15,536 nucleotides of DNA, from assembly GCA_023418375.1 (NCBI GenBank), contig JAEZZV010000313.1, forward strand, positions 1 through 15,536, in the 5' to 3' direction. Positions 6,843 through 14,090 of this stretch are shown piece by piece. A model generated the notes under the pieces. The model had not been told where the DNA came from and made no database searches. It saw only the letters and a program-made list of their open reading frames with translations. The translations under genes were made by a program, and so were the position numbers. Within the stretch, counting starts at the first letter, position 1. Each line of letters begins with the position of its first letter. This DNA is from Actinomycetes bacterium (GTDB lineage: Bacteria; Actinomycetota; Actinomycetes; Actinomycetales; Cellulomonadaceae).

Positions 6843-7657
6843 GGGTCGTCGCCCACCGCGGGAACTCCTGGGTCGCCCCGGAGAACACGCTCGCGGCGTT
6901 CGAGGCGGCGTGGCGGGCGGGAGCCGCGAGCATCGAGCTCGACGTGCACCTCACCGGGGACCGTGAGGTGGTGGTGATCCACGACGACACCGTGGACGCC
7001 ACGACCGACGGCACGGGGACGGTCGGCGGTCTCGCGCTCGCCGATGTCCGCGAGCTCGACGCCGGTGCCTGGTTCGGGCCGGGGTTCGCCGGTCAGCGCG
7101 TGCCCACGTTCGCCGAGGTCCTGTCGTTCCTCGCGGAGCGGGCCGGGATCGAGCTGCTCCTGGAGCTCAAGGGTTCCTGGACGGCCGACGACGCCCGGCT
7201 GGTCACCGGGCCGCTCGCCGCGGCCGGGCTGACGGGCCGCGTCATCGGGCAGAGCTTCTGGCCCGGGACGGTCGCCGCGCTGGCGGAGGTGGCGCCGGAG
7301 CTCCGGCGGGGCCTCCTGGTCCTGGAGACGGCGGCCGCGCTCGCGGACGTGCCCCCTGACGTGCGTCGTCTCCTGCCGGAGGCGCCGACGGTGGCCGCGC
7401 TCGTGGCCCTGTGCCGCGAGCTGGGTGTCGTGACGTGCAACCCCTACGGGCCGCTGCTGGCCCGGCAGCCGGACCTCGTGCCGGCGCTGCACGCCGCGGG
7501 CCTGGAGGCCATGGTGTGGACGCTCGACGAGGAGGCGGACTGGGCGGCGGCCCGGGTCGCCGGCGTCGACGCGGTCATCACGAACCGCCCGGACCGCCTG
7601 GCGGGCTGGCTGTCGGCGGCCGCGGGGGAGGGGGCCCGCGCCTCGGCCGCGGCCTGA
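6839..7657 (+). CDS. ugpQ: Glycerophosphodiester phosphodiesterase (UgpQ-like)
   Basis: A 272-residue cytoplasmic GDPD TIM barrel of typical bacterial length. It starts at a GTG in the GTGA overlap with ugpB, with GGAG (6827-6830) 8 nt upstream. Catalytic and metal residues are visible: His6-Arg7 (HRG), PENT (14-17), Glu33 and Asp35 (ELDVHL), His48-Asp49 (IHDDT), and Glu109/Lys111 (LLLELKG). The C-terminus has VWTLDEE and DAVITNRPDRL, usual for the family. It would hydrolyse glycerophosphodiesters such as glycerophosphocholine to glycerol-3-phosphate and an alcohol after import. No signal peptide is seen, so it acts inside. As the last gene of the ugp operon it is the strongest argument that the transporter handles glycerophosphodiesters. 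A near-perfect hairpin begins 6 nt after its stop. Confidence 0.92.
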   Translation: MRVVAHRGNSWVAPENTLAAFEAAWRAGAASIELDVHLTGDREVVVIHDDTVDATTDGTGTVGGLALADVRELDAGAWFGPGFAGQRVPTFAEVLSFLAERAGIELLLELKGSWTADDARLVTGPLAAAGLTGRVIGQSFWPGTVAALAEVAPELRRGLLVLETAAALADVPPDVRRLLPEAPTVAALVALCRELGVVTCNPYGPLLARQPDLVPALHAAGLEAMVWTLDEEADWAAARVAGVDAVITNRPDRLAGWLSAAAGEGARASAAA

Positions 7658-7663
7658 CGTGCG

Positions 7664-7710
7664 CTCTGTGGAGGATCCCCCGCGGTTTCCGCGGCGGATC
7701 CTCCACAGAG
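7664..7710. terminator. 47-nt near-perfect hairpin, bidirectional terminator between ugpQ and the DoxX-like gene
   Basis: CTCTGTGGAGGATCC (7664-7678) pairs perfectly with GGATCCTCCACAGAG (7696-7710). After one C-C mismatch, CCGCGG pairs with CCGCGG around a TTT loop: 21 of 22 possible pairs. It lies 6 nt after the ugpQ stop and 4 nt after the DoxX-like stop on the other strand, so it can serve both convergent genes. No U-tract is present on either side. Confidence 0.8.
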
Positions 7711-7714
7711 ACCG

Positions 7715-8209
7715 TCAGCTCCCGGCGCTGCCCGACGCCCGGAAGGCGCGCCACGCGCCGGTCGACCAGAGGGCCCAGGCCACCAGCACGGGCTGGAAGA
7801 GGAGGCGGACCGCACGGGCGGTGTCCGACTCGAGGCCGAACGCATCGGTGCCGGTGACGTACTGGGAGATGTTGCCGGGGAAGATCGCGACGAAGAACGC
7901 GGCCGCCACCCAGCCCACGAGCGGCCGGTGACGACGTGGGGTGGCCACCAGCGCGAGGCCCAGCAGCACCTCGACCGCGCCGGATGCGAGCACCACGGCG
8001 TCCTTGTCCATGGGCACCCAGTCCGGGACCTGCGCCTGGAACTCGGCGCGCGCGAACGTCAGGTGGCCCACGCCGGCGCTCGTGAGGAAGGAGCCGAGCG
8101 CGAGCCGGCCGAGGGTCCGCACGTGCCGCAGGGGCGAGGCGCCGTCGGCGGCGACGTCGGGGGCGGTCAGGCGCGTGGCGAGCGCGCGGACGGACGGGCG
8201 CACGGTCAT
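7715..8209 (-). CDS. DoxX-like small integral membrane protein
   Basis: A 164-residue membrane protein. After about 30 polar residues come four hydrophobic segments (about 32-50, 71-90, 97-118 and 134-152). The stretch GVGHLTFARAEFQAQVPDWVP (44-64) fits the DoxX-family pattern of a His, an aromatic residue and a VPxWxP turn after the first helix. FPGNISQY is another conserved-looking loop. Start choice: an ORF opens at 8260, but the ATG at 8209 has AGGGAG (complement of 8215-8220) 5 nt upstream, so it is preferred. DoxX relatives have been linked to quinone or redox functions in some organisms, but no specific function can be assigned here. It is divergent from a GNAT gene (111-nt gap) and convergent with ugpQ. 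Confidence 0.75.
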   Translation of the reverse strand: MTVRPSVRALATRLTAPDVAADGASPLRHVRTLGRLALGSFLTSAGVGHLTFARAEFQAQVPDWVPMDKDAVVLASGAVEVLLGLALVATPRRHRPLVGWVAAAFFVAIFPGNISQYVTGTDAFGLESDTARAVRLLFQPVLVAWALWSTGAWRAFRASGSAGS

Positions 8210-8320
8210 CGGGTCTCCCTGGGGAACGATCGGATCCTGCGCAGGGAACGGCCCCGGCATCGCGGCGATTCCCGGAAATGCGTGGCCCCGTGCCGGTCCG
8301 GCTGATCATGCTGGTGGCTC

Positions 8321-9121
8321 GTGACCATCACCCTGCGGCCCGAGCGGCCGTCCGACCACCGCGACGTCGAGCTCCTCACCCGGGAGGCCTTCTGGGGCAC
8401 CGAGTCCCCGGGCGCCATCGAGCACCTGCTCGTCCGGCGCCTGCGCGAGGCCGCGTGCTTCGTGCCGGAGCTGGACTACGTCGCGGAGGTCGACGGCGTG
8501 GTCGTCGGGAACGTCATGTGGGCGCGCGCACGCGTGGTCGAGCAGGGGCCCGACGGCGAGGTGGTCCACGACGTGCTCACCTTCGGGCCCCTGAGCGTCC
8601 TGCCCGCGCACCAGGCGTCCGGCGTCGGGAAGGCGCTCATGCGGCACACGCTCGCGGAGGCCGCGCGGCTCGGCCACCGCGCCGTGGTCTTCTACGGGCA
8701 CCCCGACTACTACCCGCGGCTGGGCTTCCTGCGGGGCGCCGACCTCGGCATCACGGCGCCGGGCGGGGCGACCTTCGACGCCCTCATGGCGATGGCCCTG
8801 GTCCCCGGCGGGCTCGACGGTGTGCGCGGCGAGTTCCACGAGGACCCGGTGATGCACGTCGACGCGGCGGAGGCCGACGCGTTCGACCGGGCCGAGTTCC
8901 CGCCGAAGGAGCCGGCGACCCTCACCCCGCTCGACGCCCTCGACGGGCACCTGCCGCCGGGTGCGCTCGAGGGCCTGCGCGCCACGGGCGCGCCGGACCT
9001 CGAGACCCTGCGGCGGATGAGCGAGCGCGAGGTCGCGGGCGTCCCCGGCGTCGGCCCGGCCGGTGCCGCCGCCCTCGCGACCTTCCTGCGGGGCGCCGGC
9101 GTGCGCTGGGGCACCGCCTGA
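8321..9121 (+). CDS. GNAT-family N-acetyltransferase with C-terminal helix-hairpin-helix-like extension
   Basis: A 266-residue protein. Residues 1-195 are a YhbS-type GNAT domain: TLRPERPSDHRDV at the start, FGPLSVLPAHQASGVGKALM (88-107) containing the acetyl-CoA pyrophosphate loop Q-A-S-G-V-G-K, and FYGHPDYYPRLGF (124-136). YhbS relatives usually end near the FPPKE motif seen at 193-197. Here about 65 residues follow, and 214-258 (LEGLRATGAPDLETLRRMSE, then VPGVGPAGAAAL) looks like a helix-hairpin-helix or RNA-polymerase-alpha-tail type fold. It would acetylate a small molecule or protein amine; the substrate is unknown. The GTG at 8321 is chosen because it gives the family's N-terminus. The upstream GGTGG is a poor ribosome site at about 3 nt. 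It is followed by a strong hairpin. Confidence 0.83.
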   Translation: MTITLRPERPSDHRDVELLTREAFWGTESPGAIEHLLVRRLREAACFVPELDYVAEVDGVVVGNVMWARARVVEQGPDGEVVHDVLTFGPLSVLPAHQASGVGKALMRHTLAEAARLGHRAVVFYGHPDYYPRLGFLRGADLGITAPGGATFDALMAMALVPGGLDGVRGEFHEDPVMHVDAAEADAFDRAEFPPKEPATLTPLDALDGHLPPGALEGLRATGAPDLETLRRMSEREVAGVPGVGPAGAAALATFLRGAGVRWGTA

Positions 9122-9134
9122 CCGGACACGGCGA

Positions 9135-9175
9135 CGCGGGGCCCGGTGGGGACGACGACCCCACCGGACCCCGCG
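9135..9175. terminator. Bidirectional hairpin terminator between GNAT gene and arcC
   Basis: CGCGGGG (9135-9141) pairs with CCCCGCG (9169-9175). Across one C-A mismatch, CCGGTGGGG (9143-9151) pairs with CCCCACCGG (9159-9167) around a 7-nt ACGACGA loop: 16 base pairs. It lies between two convergent genes, 13 nt after the GNAT stop and 26 nt beyond the arcC stop. There is no U-tract. Confidence 0.78.
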
Positions 9176-9201
9176 CATCGTCAGGTGCCGGTCTCCGGCG
9201 G

Positions 9202-10140
9202 CTACGCGTGGATCGTCGTGCCGCTCTCGCCGCGCATCGCGAGCGGGGCCTTCTCCAGCGAGCAGATGACGGCCCGACGCCCGGGCCCGCTCGCCGCGAA
9301 GGCCATCGCGGCCTGGACCTTCGGCAGCATGGAGCCGGCGCCGAGCTGGCCCTCGTCGACCAGGCGCTGCGCCTCGACCAGGTCGAGGTGCTCGAGGTCA
9401 CGCTGGGCCGGGGTGCCGAAGTCGACGGCCACCCGGTCCACCGCGGTGAGGATGAACAGGTAGTCCGCCCCGACGGCCTCGGCCAGCGCCGCGGACGCGA
9501 AGTCCTTGTCGATGACGGCCGCCACCCCGCGGTGGTCGCCGTCGGGCGTGCGCACCACCGGGATCCCGCCGCCGCCGCACGCGACCACGATGAACTCGTG
9601 GTCCAGCAGGTTGAGGATCGAGTCCTTCTCGACGATCCGCACCGGCCGCGGCGACGCGACGACCTGCCGCCACCCCCGCCCGGAGTCCTCGACCATCCGC
9701 AGGTCCGGGTCTGCGGCCATCATCGCCCGGGCCGTGGCCTCGTCGTAGAACCCGCCGATCGGCTTGGTCGGGTGCGCGAACGCCGGGTCGGCCGGGTCGA
9801 CCTCCACCTGCGTCACCACCGACGCGACGTGCCACGGCATGCCCACCCGGCGCAGCTCGCGGGCGATGCCCTGCTGCAGGTGGTAGCCGATGTAGCCCTG
9901 GCTCATGGCCGTGCACTCGGGCAGGTCCATGGGCCGGACCCGATCGGTGTGCTCGGCGGCGGTCGCGAAGGCGAGGCTGATGGCCCCGACCTGCGGACCG
10001 TTCCCGTGGGACACGATGATCTCGTGCCCCTGGGCGATGAGGCCGACGAGCGCGGGCGCGGCCGCGTCGATCCGCGCCCGCTGCTCGGCGGCGGTGTCGC
10101 CGAGGGCGTTGCCGCCCAGGGCGATGACGATGCGCGACAT
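9202..10140 (-). CDS. arcC: Carbamate kinase (agmatine catabolic; aguC/arcC type)
   Basis: A 312-residue kinase, the standard length. Diagnostic motifs are IALGGNAL (6-13), SHGNGPQVG (44-52), PTKPIGGFYDE (124-134), the glycine-rich VACGGGGIPVV (186-196), AVIDKD (208-213), GSMLPKVQAA (269-278) and a C-terminal GTTI. It transfers phosphate from carbamoyl phosphate to ADP, giving ATP and carbamate, which decays to ammonia and carbon dioxide. It is the last gene of the agu operon, starting 11 nt after the carbamoyltransferase stop. The ribosome site GAGG overlaps that stop region (9-nt spacing), suggesting coupling. Context makes it the agmatine-pathway enzyme (often named AguC) rather than part of an arginine deiminase operon; no arcA is seen in the window. 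It ends at TAG 9202-9204, facing the hairpin shared with the GNAT gene. Confidence 0.95.
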   Translation of the reverse strand: MSRIVIALGGNALGDTAAEQRARIDAAAPALVGLIAQGHEIIVSHGNGPQVGAISLAFATAAEHTDRVRPMDLPECTAMSQGYIGYHLQQGIARELRRVGMPWHVASVVTQVEVDPADPAFAHPTKPIGGFYDEATARAMMAADPDLRMVEDSGRGWRQVVASPRPVRIVEKDSILNLLDHEFIVVACGGGGIPVVRTPDGDHRGVAAVIDKDFASAALAEAVGADYLFILTAVDRVAVDFGTPAQRDLEHLDLVEAQRLVDEGQLGAGSMLPKVQAAMAFAASGPGRRAVICSLEKAPLAMRGESGTTIHA

Positions 10141-10151
10141 GCCCGCCGACC

Positions 10152-11156
10152 TCAGAGGACGCCGGCGAGCAGCGCGTCGAGCTCGGCCTTGGCCGCTGCG
10201 ACCTTGTGCGGGTTCGGCAGCTCGGGCCGCAGGAAGTAGACGAGCAGCGCGCGCTGGGCGGTGAGGCGGTTGCCGGCCTCCTCGAACGCGAGCGAGGCGG
10301 CCGAGTCGAGCACCTCGTCGGTGACCTCCTCGCCGCGCGTCGCCGGCAGGCAGTGCAGGAACTGCGCGCCCGGGCCGGCGGCGGCCATGAGCTCGGCGTT
10401 CACCTGGTAGGTCGGCATGAAGATGGCGAGCCGCTCGGCCTCGCCCAGCTCGGCCTCGTAGTCGCCGTACCAGACGTCGGTGTAGACGAAGTCGGCGCCC
10501 TCGATCGCGGAGCGGTCGTCGGTGACGGTGACGCTGCCGCCCGAGACGGCGCAGTTCGCGCGCCCGATCTCCTGCATCGCGGGCTTGAGCTGGAAGCCGG
10601 CGGGGCCGTACTGGACGAAGTCCATGCCCATCTTGGTGGTGATCATCATCAGGGAGGCGCACACCTGCGTGGCGTCGCCGACGAACACGACCTTGCAGTC
10701 CTCGAGCCGCTTCCCGGCGGGCAGGTGCTCGACCATCGTGATGAGGTCGCCGATCTCCTGCGTCGGGTGGTTGTAGTCGGACATCCCGTTGATGACCGGG
10801 ATGGTCGCGTGCTCGGCGAACCGGACCACCGTGTCGTGCCGGGCGACGCGCGCCATGACGACGTCGACGAGCTTCGAGAGCACCCGGGCGGTGTCTTCCA
10901 TCGACTCGTGGCCGCCGAGCTGGATCTGGCCCGGGGCGAGGTACTGCGCGTGCCCGCCGAGCTGCGTCATCGCCGTCTCGAAGGAGACGCGGGTGCGGGT
11001 GGAGGACTGCTCGAAGATCATGCCGAGCGTCCGGCCGGCGAGCAGCGGCGGGAAGTAGCCCACCCGGACGCACTTCTTGAGCGTGATGCCGAGGTTGACG
11101 ATGTCGAGCACCTCGGCCCTCGTGAGGTCCTGGGTGTCGATGAAGTGGCGGGTCAT
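10152..11156 (-). CDS. ptcA: Putrescine carbamoyltransferase
   Basis: A 334-residue carbamoyltransferase. STRTR (52-56) binds carbamoyl phosphate, and HCLPATRGEEV (268-278) holds the conserved Cys. Several stretches separate it from ornithine carbamoyltransferase and match the Enterococcus putrescine enzyme as I recall it: LGMIFEQSSTRTRVSFETAM, INGMSDYNHPTQEIGDL, VVFVGDATQVCASL and TDVWYGDYEAEL. It catalyses reversible transfer between N-carbamoylputrescine plus phosphate and putrescine plus carbamoyl phosphate. The ATG at 11156 has CAGGAG 6 nt upstream. It sits between aguA (154-nt gap with a stem-loop) and arcC (11-nt gap), exactly where this step belongs in the pathway. The gene is called aguB in some organisms. 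The C-terminal AKAELDALL helix also resembles the one used for trimer contact in the Enterococcus enzyme. Confidence 0.94.
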   Translation of the reverse strand: MTRHFIDTQDLTRAEVLDIVNLGITLKKCVRVGYFPPLLAGRTLGMIFEQSSTRTRVSFETAMTQLGGHAQYLAPGQIQLGGHESMEDTARVLSKLVDVVMARVARHDTVVRFAEHATIPVINGMSDYNHPTQEIGDLITMVEHLPAGKRLEDCKVVFVGDATQVCASLMMITTKMGMDFVQYGPAGFQLKPAMQEIGRANCAVSGGSVTVTDDRSAIEGADFVYTDVWYGDYEAELGEAERLAIFMPTYQVNAELMAAAGPGAQFLHCLPATRGEEVTDEVLDSAASLAFEEAGNRLTAQRALLVYFLRPELPNPHKVAAAKAELDALLAGVL

Positions 11157-11262
11157 GGCCGGCTCCTGGGTCTGGTCGGTGCGTGACGGGGACGGGTTCT
11201 GGGCAGGGCGCAGCCACCGGACCGCCGGGTGGCGGTGCGACTGCGTCGGTGGTGGTGTCTGG

Positions 11263-11306
11263 AGGTCCCGCCCGCCGGCCAGGGGGTGTCCGACGGGCGG
11301 GACGCC
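11263..11306 (-). other. Intercistronic stem-loop between aguA and putrescine carbamoyltransferase
   Basis: GTCCCGCCCG (11265-11274) pairs with CGGGCGGGAC (11294-11303), a perfect 10-bp stem with a 19-nt loop. Two further G-C pairs form across a 1-nt bulge. It begins just beyond the aguA stop on the minus strand, inside a 154-nt gap that is long for this operon. It could be a partial terminator or an RNA-processing or stability element. The remaining gap shows no further structure and no clear internal promoter. Confidence 0.45.
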
Positions 11307-11310
11307 TGGG

Positions 11311-12408
11311 TCAGCGGCCCGACGGCTGCTGCTGGGTGATGCAGTGGACGTTGCCGCCGCCGAGGAGGATCTCCCGGCCGGGCACGGTGACGATGCGGCG
11401 CGGCGCGAAGAGCTGGGTGTAGGCGGCGACGGCGTCGTCGTCGTGCGGGTCGTCGAAGACCGGGAGCACCACGAGGTCGTTGCCGATGTAGGAGTTCACG
11501 TACGAGCCGGCGAGCCGGTCGCCCTCCTCGCGTGGCAGCGTCCCCTCGATGCTGTCGACGCCCGCCGCCTCCTCCGCGGTGATGAAGATCGGGCCGGGCT
11601 GGTGGATCTTCACGACCTCGAAGCGGCGACCCTTGGCGTCGCGCGTCTCCTCGAGCACGCGCAGCGCGGCGACGGAGCGCTCGTACTGCGGGTCGCTCTC
11701 GTCGTCGGTCCAGGTGAGCATGACGACGCCGGGGCGCACGAACCGGCAGAAGTTGTCGACGTGCCCGTTCGTCTCGTCGAGGTAGACGCCGTACGGCAGC
11801 CAGACGACGACCTCGGCCCCGAGGTAGTCGCGCAGGTGCTCGGTGATCTCGTCCTGGCTCATGTCGGGGTTGCGGCCCTCGGACAGCAGGCACTCGGCGG
11901 TGACGAGCACGGTGCCCTCGCCGTCGACGTCGATCGAGCCGCCCTCGAGCACGAGCGGCGCCTTGTAGCGCGCGGTGCCCTCGATCTCGCAGACCTTGCG
12001 CGCGACGGCGTCGTCGGCCGCCCAGGGGAAGTAGAGGCCGTCGACCAGGCCGCCCCACGCGTTGAAGTCCCAGTCCACGCCGCGGACGTCGCCGGCGTCG
12101 TTCACCACGAACGTGGGGCCGATGTCGCGCATCCACGAGTCGTCGTTGGACATCTCTACGACGCGGACGTGGTCGGGGAGCTGGCTGCGGGCGTTGTCGT
12201 ACTGCCGGGCGGAGACGGCGACCGTGACCTGCTCGGTCTCGGCGATGGCCGCCGCGACCGCCGTGAACGCGGCCTGTGCGGGCTTGGCGCCGAGTCGCCA
12301 GTTGTCGGGGCGCTCCGGCCAGACCAGCCAGCAGCCGGCGTGGTGCGCCCACTCGGCCGGCATGCGGTAGCCGTCGGCCGCGGGGGTCGAGTCGATCGTG
12401 TGGACCAT
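11311..12408 (-). CDS. aguA: Agmatine deiminase
   Basis: A 365-residue guanidine-modifying enzyme of standard length. All key residues of the Enterococcus enzyme have counterparts: Asp95 (SWMRDIGP), Glu155 (LEGGSID), His216 and Asp218 (TNGHVDN) and the nucleophile Cys356 in GGGNVHCITQQQP. It hydrolyses agmatine to N-carbamoylputrescine and ammonia in the cytoplasm. Start choice: a GTG at 12417 is in frame but overlaps the ribosome site. The ATG at 12408 lies 5 nt after GAGGTGG (complement of 12414-12420) and is preferred. It is the second gene of the operon, 76 nt after the antiporter gene. The early WAHHAGCWLVWPERPDNWR is the usual N-terminal signature. Arginine deiminase is ruled out by these motifs and by the partner enzyme being a putrescine-type transferase. 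Confidence 0.96.
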   Translation of the reverse strand: MVHTIDSTPAADGYRMPAEWAHHAGCWLVWPERPDNWRLGAKPAQAAFTAVAAAIAETEQVTVAVSARQYDNARSQLPDHVRVVEMSNDDSWMRDIGPTFVVNDAGDVRGVDWDFNAWGGLVDGLYFPWAADDAVARKVCEIEGTARYKAPLVLEGGSIDVDGEGTVLVTAECLLSEGRNPDMSQDEITEHLRDYLGAEVVVWLPYGVYLDETNGHVDNFCRFVRPGVVMLTWTDDESDPQYERSVAALRVLEETRDAKGRRFEVVKIHQPGPIFITAEEAAGVDSIEGTLPREEGDRLAGSYVNSYIGNDLVVLPVFDDPHDDDAVAAYTQLFAPRRIVTVPGREILLGGGNVHCITQQQPSGR

Positions 12409-12432
12409 GGTGACCACCTCTCTGGGATGGGT

Positions 12433-12461
12433 CGCGCGGCGGACTTGGTGCGCCGCCCGCG
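12433..12461 (-). other. Possible stem-loop between aguD and aguA
   Basis: GCGGCG (12436-12441) pairs with CGCCGC (12451-12456) around a 9-nt loop. Three more pairs (12433-12435 with 12459-12461) form across a 2-nt bulge. It fills the middle of the 76-nt gap after the aguD stop, upstream of the aguA ribosome site. In such GC-rich DNA a stem of this size may be chance. Confidence 0.25.
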
Positions 12462-12484
12462 CGTCGGGCAGGGTCGGGGCGCCG

Positions 12485-13972
12485 TCAGTCGGCGAACTGC
12501 TGGGCTGTCTCCGGGTCCTCGCCGCGCTCGAGGGCGCGTTGGCGGGTCCAGGTCGGGGCCTTGAAGCAGAACCACTCCTGGATGGCGACGGCGATCGCGA
12601 GGCCGATGAGGATCGAGCCCGTGACCGACCACGAGAAGTCGTACGGGTTCACCACGAAGAACACCGCGGCCGTGGCCAGCAGGACGGTCGGGACCCAGGT
12701 GATGGCGAGGGTCCAGCCCCGGCCGCCGGGGACCCGGTAGGGCCGGGGACGCTCGGGGTCGATGCCGCGGAGCTTGCGGAACGCCAGCATCATCACGATG
12801 TACGGCAGCAGGAAGATGACCGACGAGAACGCGAACAGGTTCCAGAACACGTCGTCGATCGCGCCGTCGGTCAGGGAGAACAGGGCCGCGTAGCCGACGG
12901 TGAAGACGGTGCCGACGATCGAGGTGAGCATCGCGGCGCCGGTCGGGGTGCCGCGGCGCGGGTGCCGGTGCGCGAAGACCTTGGGCAGGTCGCCCTGCTG
13001 CGCGGACTCGGCGGCGGCCAGGTTGGCGCCGATCGTCCAGGGCACGAGGCAGGCGAAGAAGCAGAACAGTGCGCCGATGCCGAGGACCGTGACCAGGACG
13101 TTCGCGGCGGTGGAGTCACCGAAGCCGAGCTGGAGGGCGTCGATGAGGCCGGTGGTCTCGGAGATCTCGTCGGCCGGGAAGATGAGCTGCATGCCGACGG
13201 TGGCGATGAGGTAGAAGCCGCCGATGAGCGCGCCCGCGATGAGGATGGTGCGCGGGACGTCGCGCTTCGGGTTCTCCATCTGGGTGGAGGCCGACGACAT
13301 GAGCTCGAAGCCGAGGAAGTTGTAGATGACGATCGGCAGGGCGGCGGCGAAGGCCGGCAGGGTGTCGGTCGGCAGCAGCTCGCCGATGCTCCAGTCGGTC
13401 GCCGAGCCGTTGCCCGCGGCGTAGATGCCGCCCGCGACGGCGAGCGCGGCGATGACGGCGAGCGTGATCCCGGCGCCGAGGTTGGACACCCACGTGCCGG
13501 TCTCGAGGCTGCGCGCGTTGACCCAGTAGTTGATCCAGATGAGGACCACGGTGATCGCGATCTGCACCCAGAAGTTGAGCTCGCCGTCGAAGAACATCGA
13601 GGAGATCGCGCCCGAGAACATCAGGTAGACACTGGGCACCCACAGGCCGACGTTGATCCAGTACCACCAGGACACCCGCGTGCCCCAGCGGTTGCCGAAC
13701 GCCCGCACGACCCACGCGTAGATGCCGCCGGCGTCCGGGTAGGCGGAGCCGAGCTCGGCGGTGACCAGGCCGTAGGGGACGAAGAACGCGACGATGATCA
13801 GCAGCGTCCAGAAGATCGCCGTCGGGCCGACGGACGCGGTGACCGTGAGCTGCGAGAGCAGCAGCATGGCCGCCACGGAGAACAGCACCATGTCGAACAT
13901 GCGGAAGGCGGGCCGGGCGGGGGTGCCGTCGGCGGAGGGGTTGACCGGGGGGTTGTCGGTCTGCGCGGCCAT
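12485..13972 (-). CDS. aguD: APC-family amino acid/polyamine permease, probable agmatine:putrescine antiporter
   Basis: A 495-residue membrane protein of the APC superfamily. After about 22 polar residues (a Pro/Asn-rich N-terminus), FRMFDMVLFSVAAMLLLSQL opens helix 1. The YPDAGGIYAWVVRAFGNRWG stretch (about residues 79-98) is the conserved loop of glutamate:GABA-type antiporters. About twelve hydrophobic segments follow, with the helix-6 region IYNFLGFELMSSASTQMENP and a cytoplasmic tail ending in TAQQFAD. The ATG at 13972 has AAAGGAG 5 nt upstream, a strong site. As first gene of an operon encoding all three agmatine enzymes, it most likely swaps external agmatine for internal putrescine, like AguD of streptococci and enterococci. 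A different polyamine or amino acid substrate is possible from sequence alone. The operators and hairpin leader upstream make this the promoter-proximal gene. Confidence 0.85.
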   Translation of the reverse strand: MAAQTDNPPVNPSADGTPARPAFRMFDMVLFSVAAMLLLSQLTVTASVGPTAIFWTLLIIVAFFVPYGLVTAELGSAYPDAGGIYAWVVRAFGNRWGTRVSWWYWINVGLWVPSVYLMFSGAISSMFFDGELNFWVQIAITVVLIWINYWVNARSLETGTWVSNLGAGITLAVIAALAVAGGIYAAGNGSATDWSIGELLPTDTLPAFAAALPIVIYNFLGFELMSSASTQMENPKRDVPRTILIAGALIGGFYLIATVGMQLIFPADEISETTGLIDALQLGFGDSTAANVLVTVLGIGALFCFFACLVPWTIGANLAAAESAQQGDLPKVFAHRHPRRGTPTGAAMLTSIVGTVFTVGYAALFSLTDGAIDDVFWNLFAFSSVIFLLPYIVMMLAFRKLRGIDPERPRPYRVPGGRGWTLAITWVPTVLLATAAVFFVVNPYDFSWSVTGSILIGLAIAVAIQEWFCFKAPTWTRQRALERGEDPETAQQFAD

Positions 13973-14029
13973 GGGTGCTCCTTTGCGTGAGCCGCTGGGG
14001 GATCGTGCTGTGGTCCTGCGCGGTTCGAA

Positions 14030-14065
14030 GGGCTACGCCCCGTCGCGGATGCCGCCCTGCATCCG
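14030..14065 (-). other. Hairpins in the predicted 5' leader of the agu operon
   Basis: CGGATGC (14046-14052) and GCATCCG (14059-14065) form a perfect 7-bp stem with a 6-nt loop, directly next to the operator pair. A smaller GGGC/GCCC stem with a 3-nt loop lies at 14030-14040. Both would be in the aguD leader if transcription begins at or near the operators. They may protect the mRNA or have a control role; neither is shown. Confidence 0.4.
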
Positions 14066-14067
14066 TG

Positions 14068-14082
14068 TGTACGAACGTACAA
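14068..14082. promoter_or_regulatory. Operator site 1 upstream of aguD
   Basis: TGTACG-AA-CGTACA (14068-14081) is an inverted repeat with perfect 6-bp arms, followed by A. It is the aguD-proximal copy of a pair 23 bp apart, in an AT-rich island about 95 nt upstream of the aguD start. Size and symmetry fit a TetR-family operator, and a tetR gene lies next to it. On the minus strand the site holds TACGTT (14079-14074), a possible -10 element. Confidence 0.7.
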
Positions 14083-14090
14083 CTTCGATA

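Noticed and set aside
8210..8320. Search for a shared operator in the divergent DoxX/GNAT spacer
   Set aside because: Only an imperfect ATTCCCGGAAAT near-palindrome (8268-8279) was seen; no convincing operator or promoter pair could be supported.
8278..10239. 653-residue plus-strand open frame across the GNAT gene and antisense to arcC
   Set aside because: It runs through two well-supported genes and encodes Arg/Pro/Gly-rich nonsense sequence.
10152..11156. Ornithine carbamoyltransferase of arginine metabolism
   Set aside because: The GMSDYNHPTQE and HCLPATRGEEV motifs and the aguA/aguD neighbours fit the putrescine enzyme instead.
12398..13990. 530-residue plus-strand open frame antisense to aguD
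   Set aside because: It is the complement of a clear APC permease, is full of Asp/Arg/Gly/His, and shows no domain.
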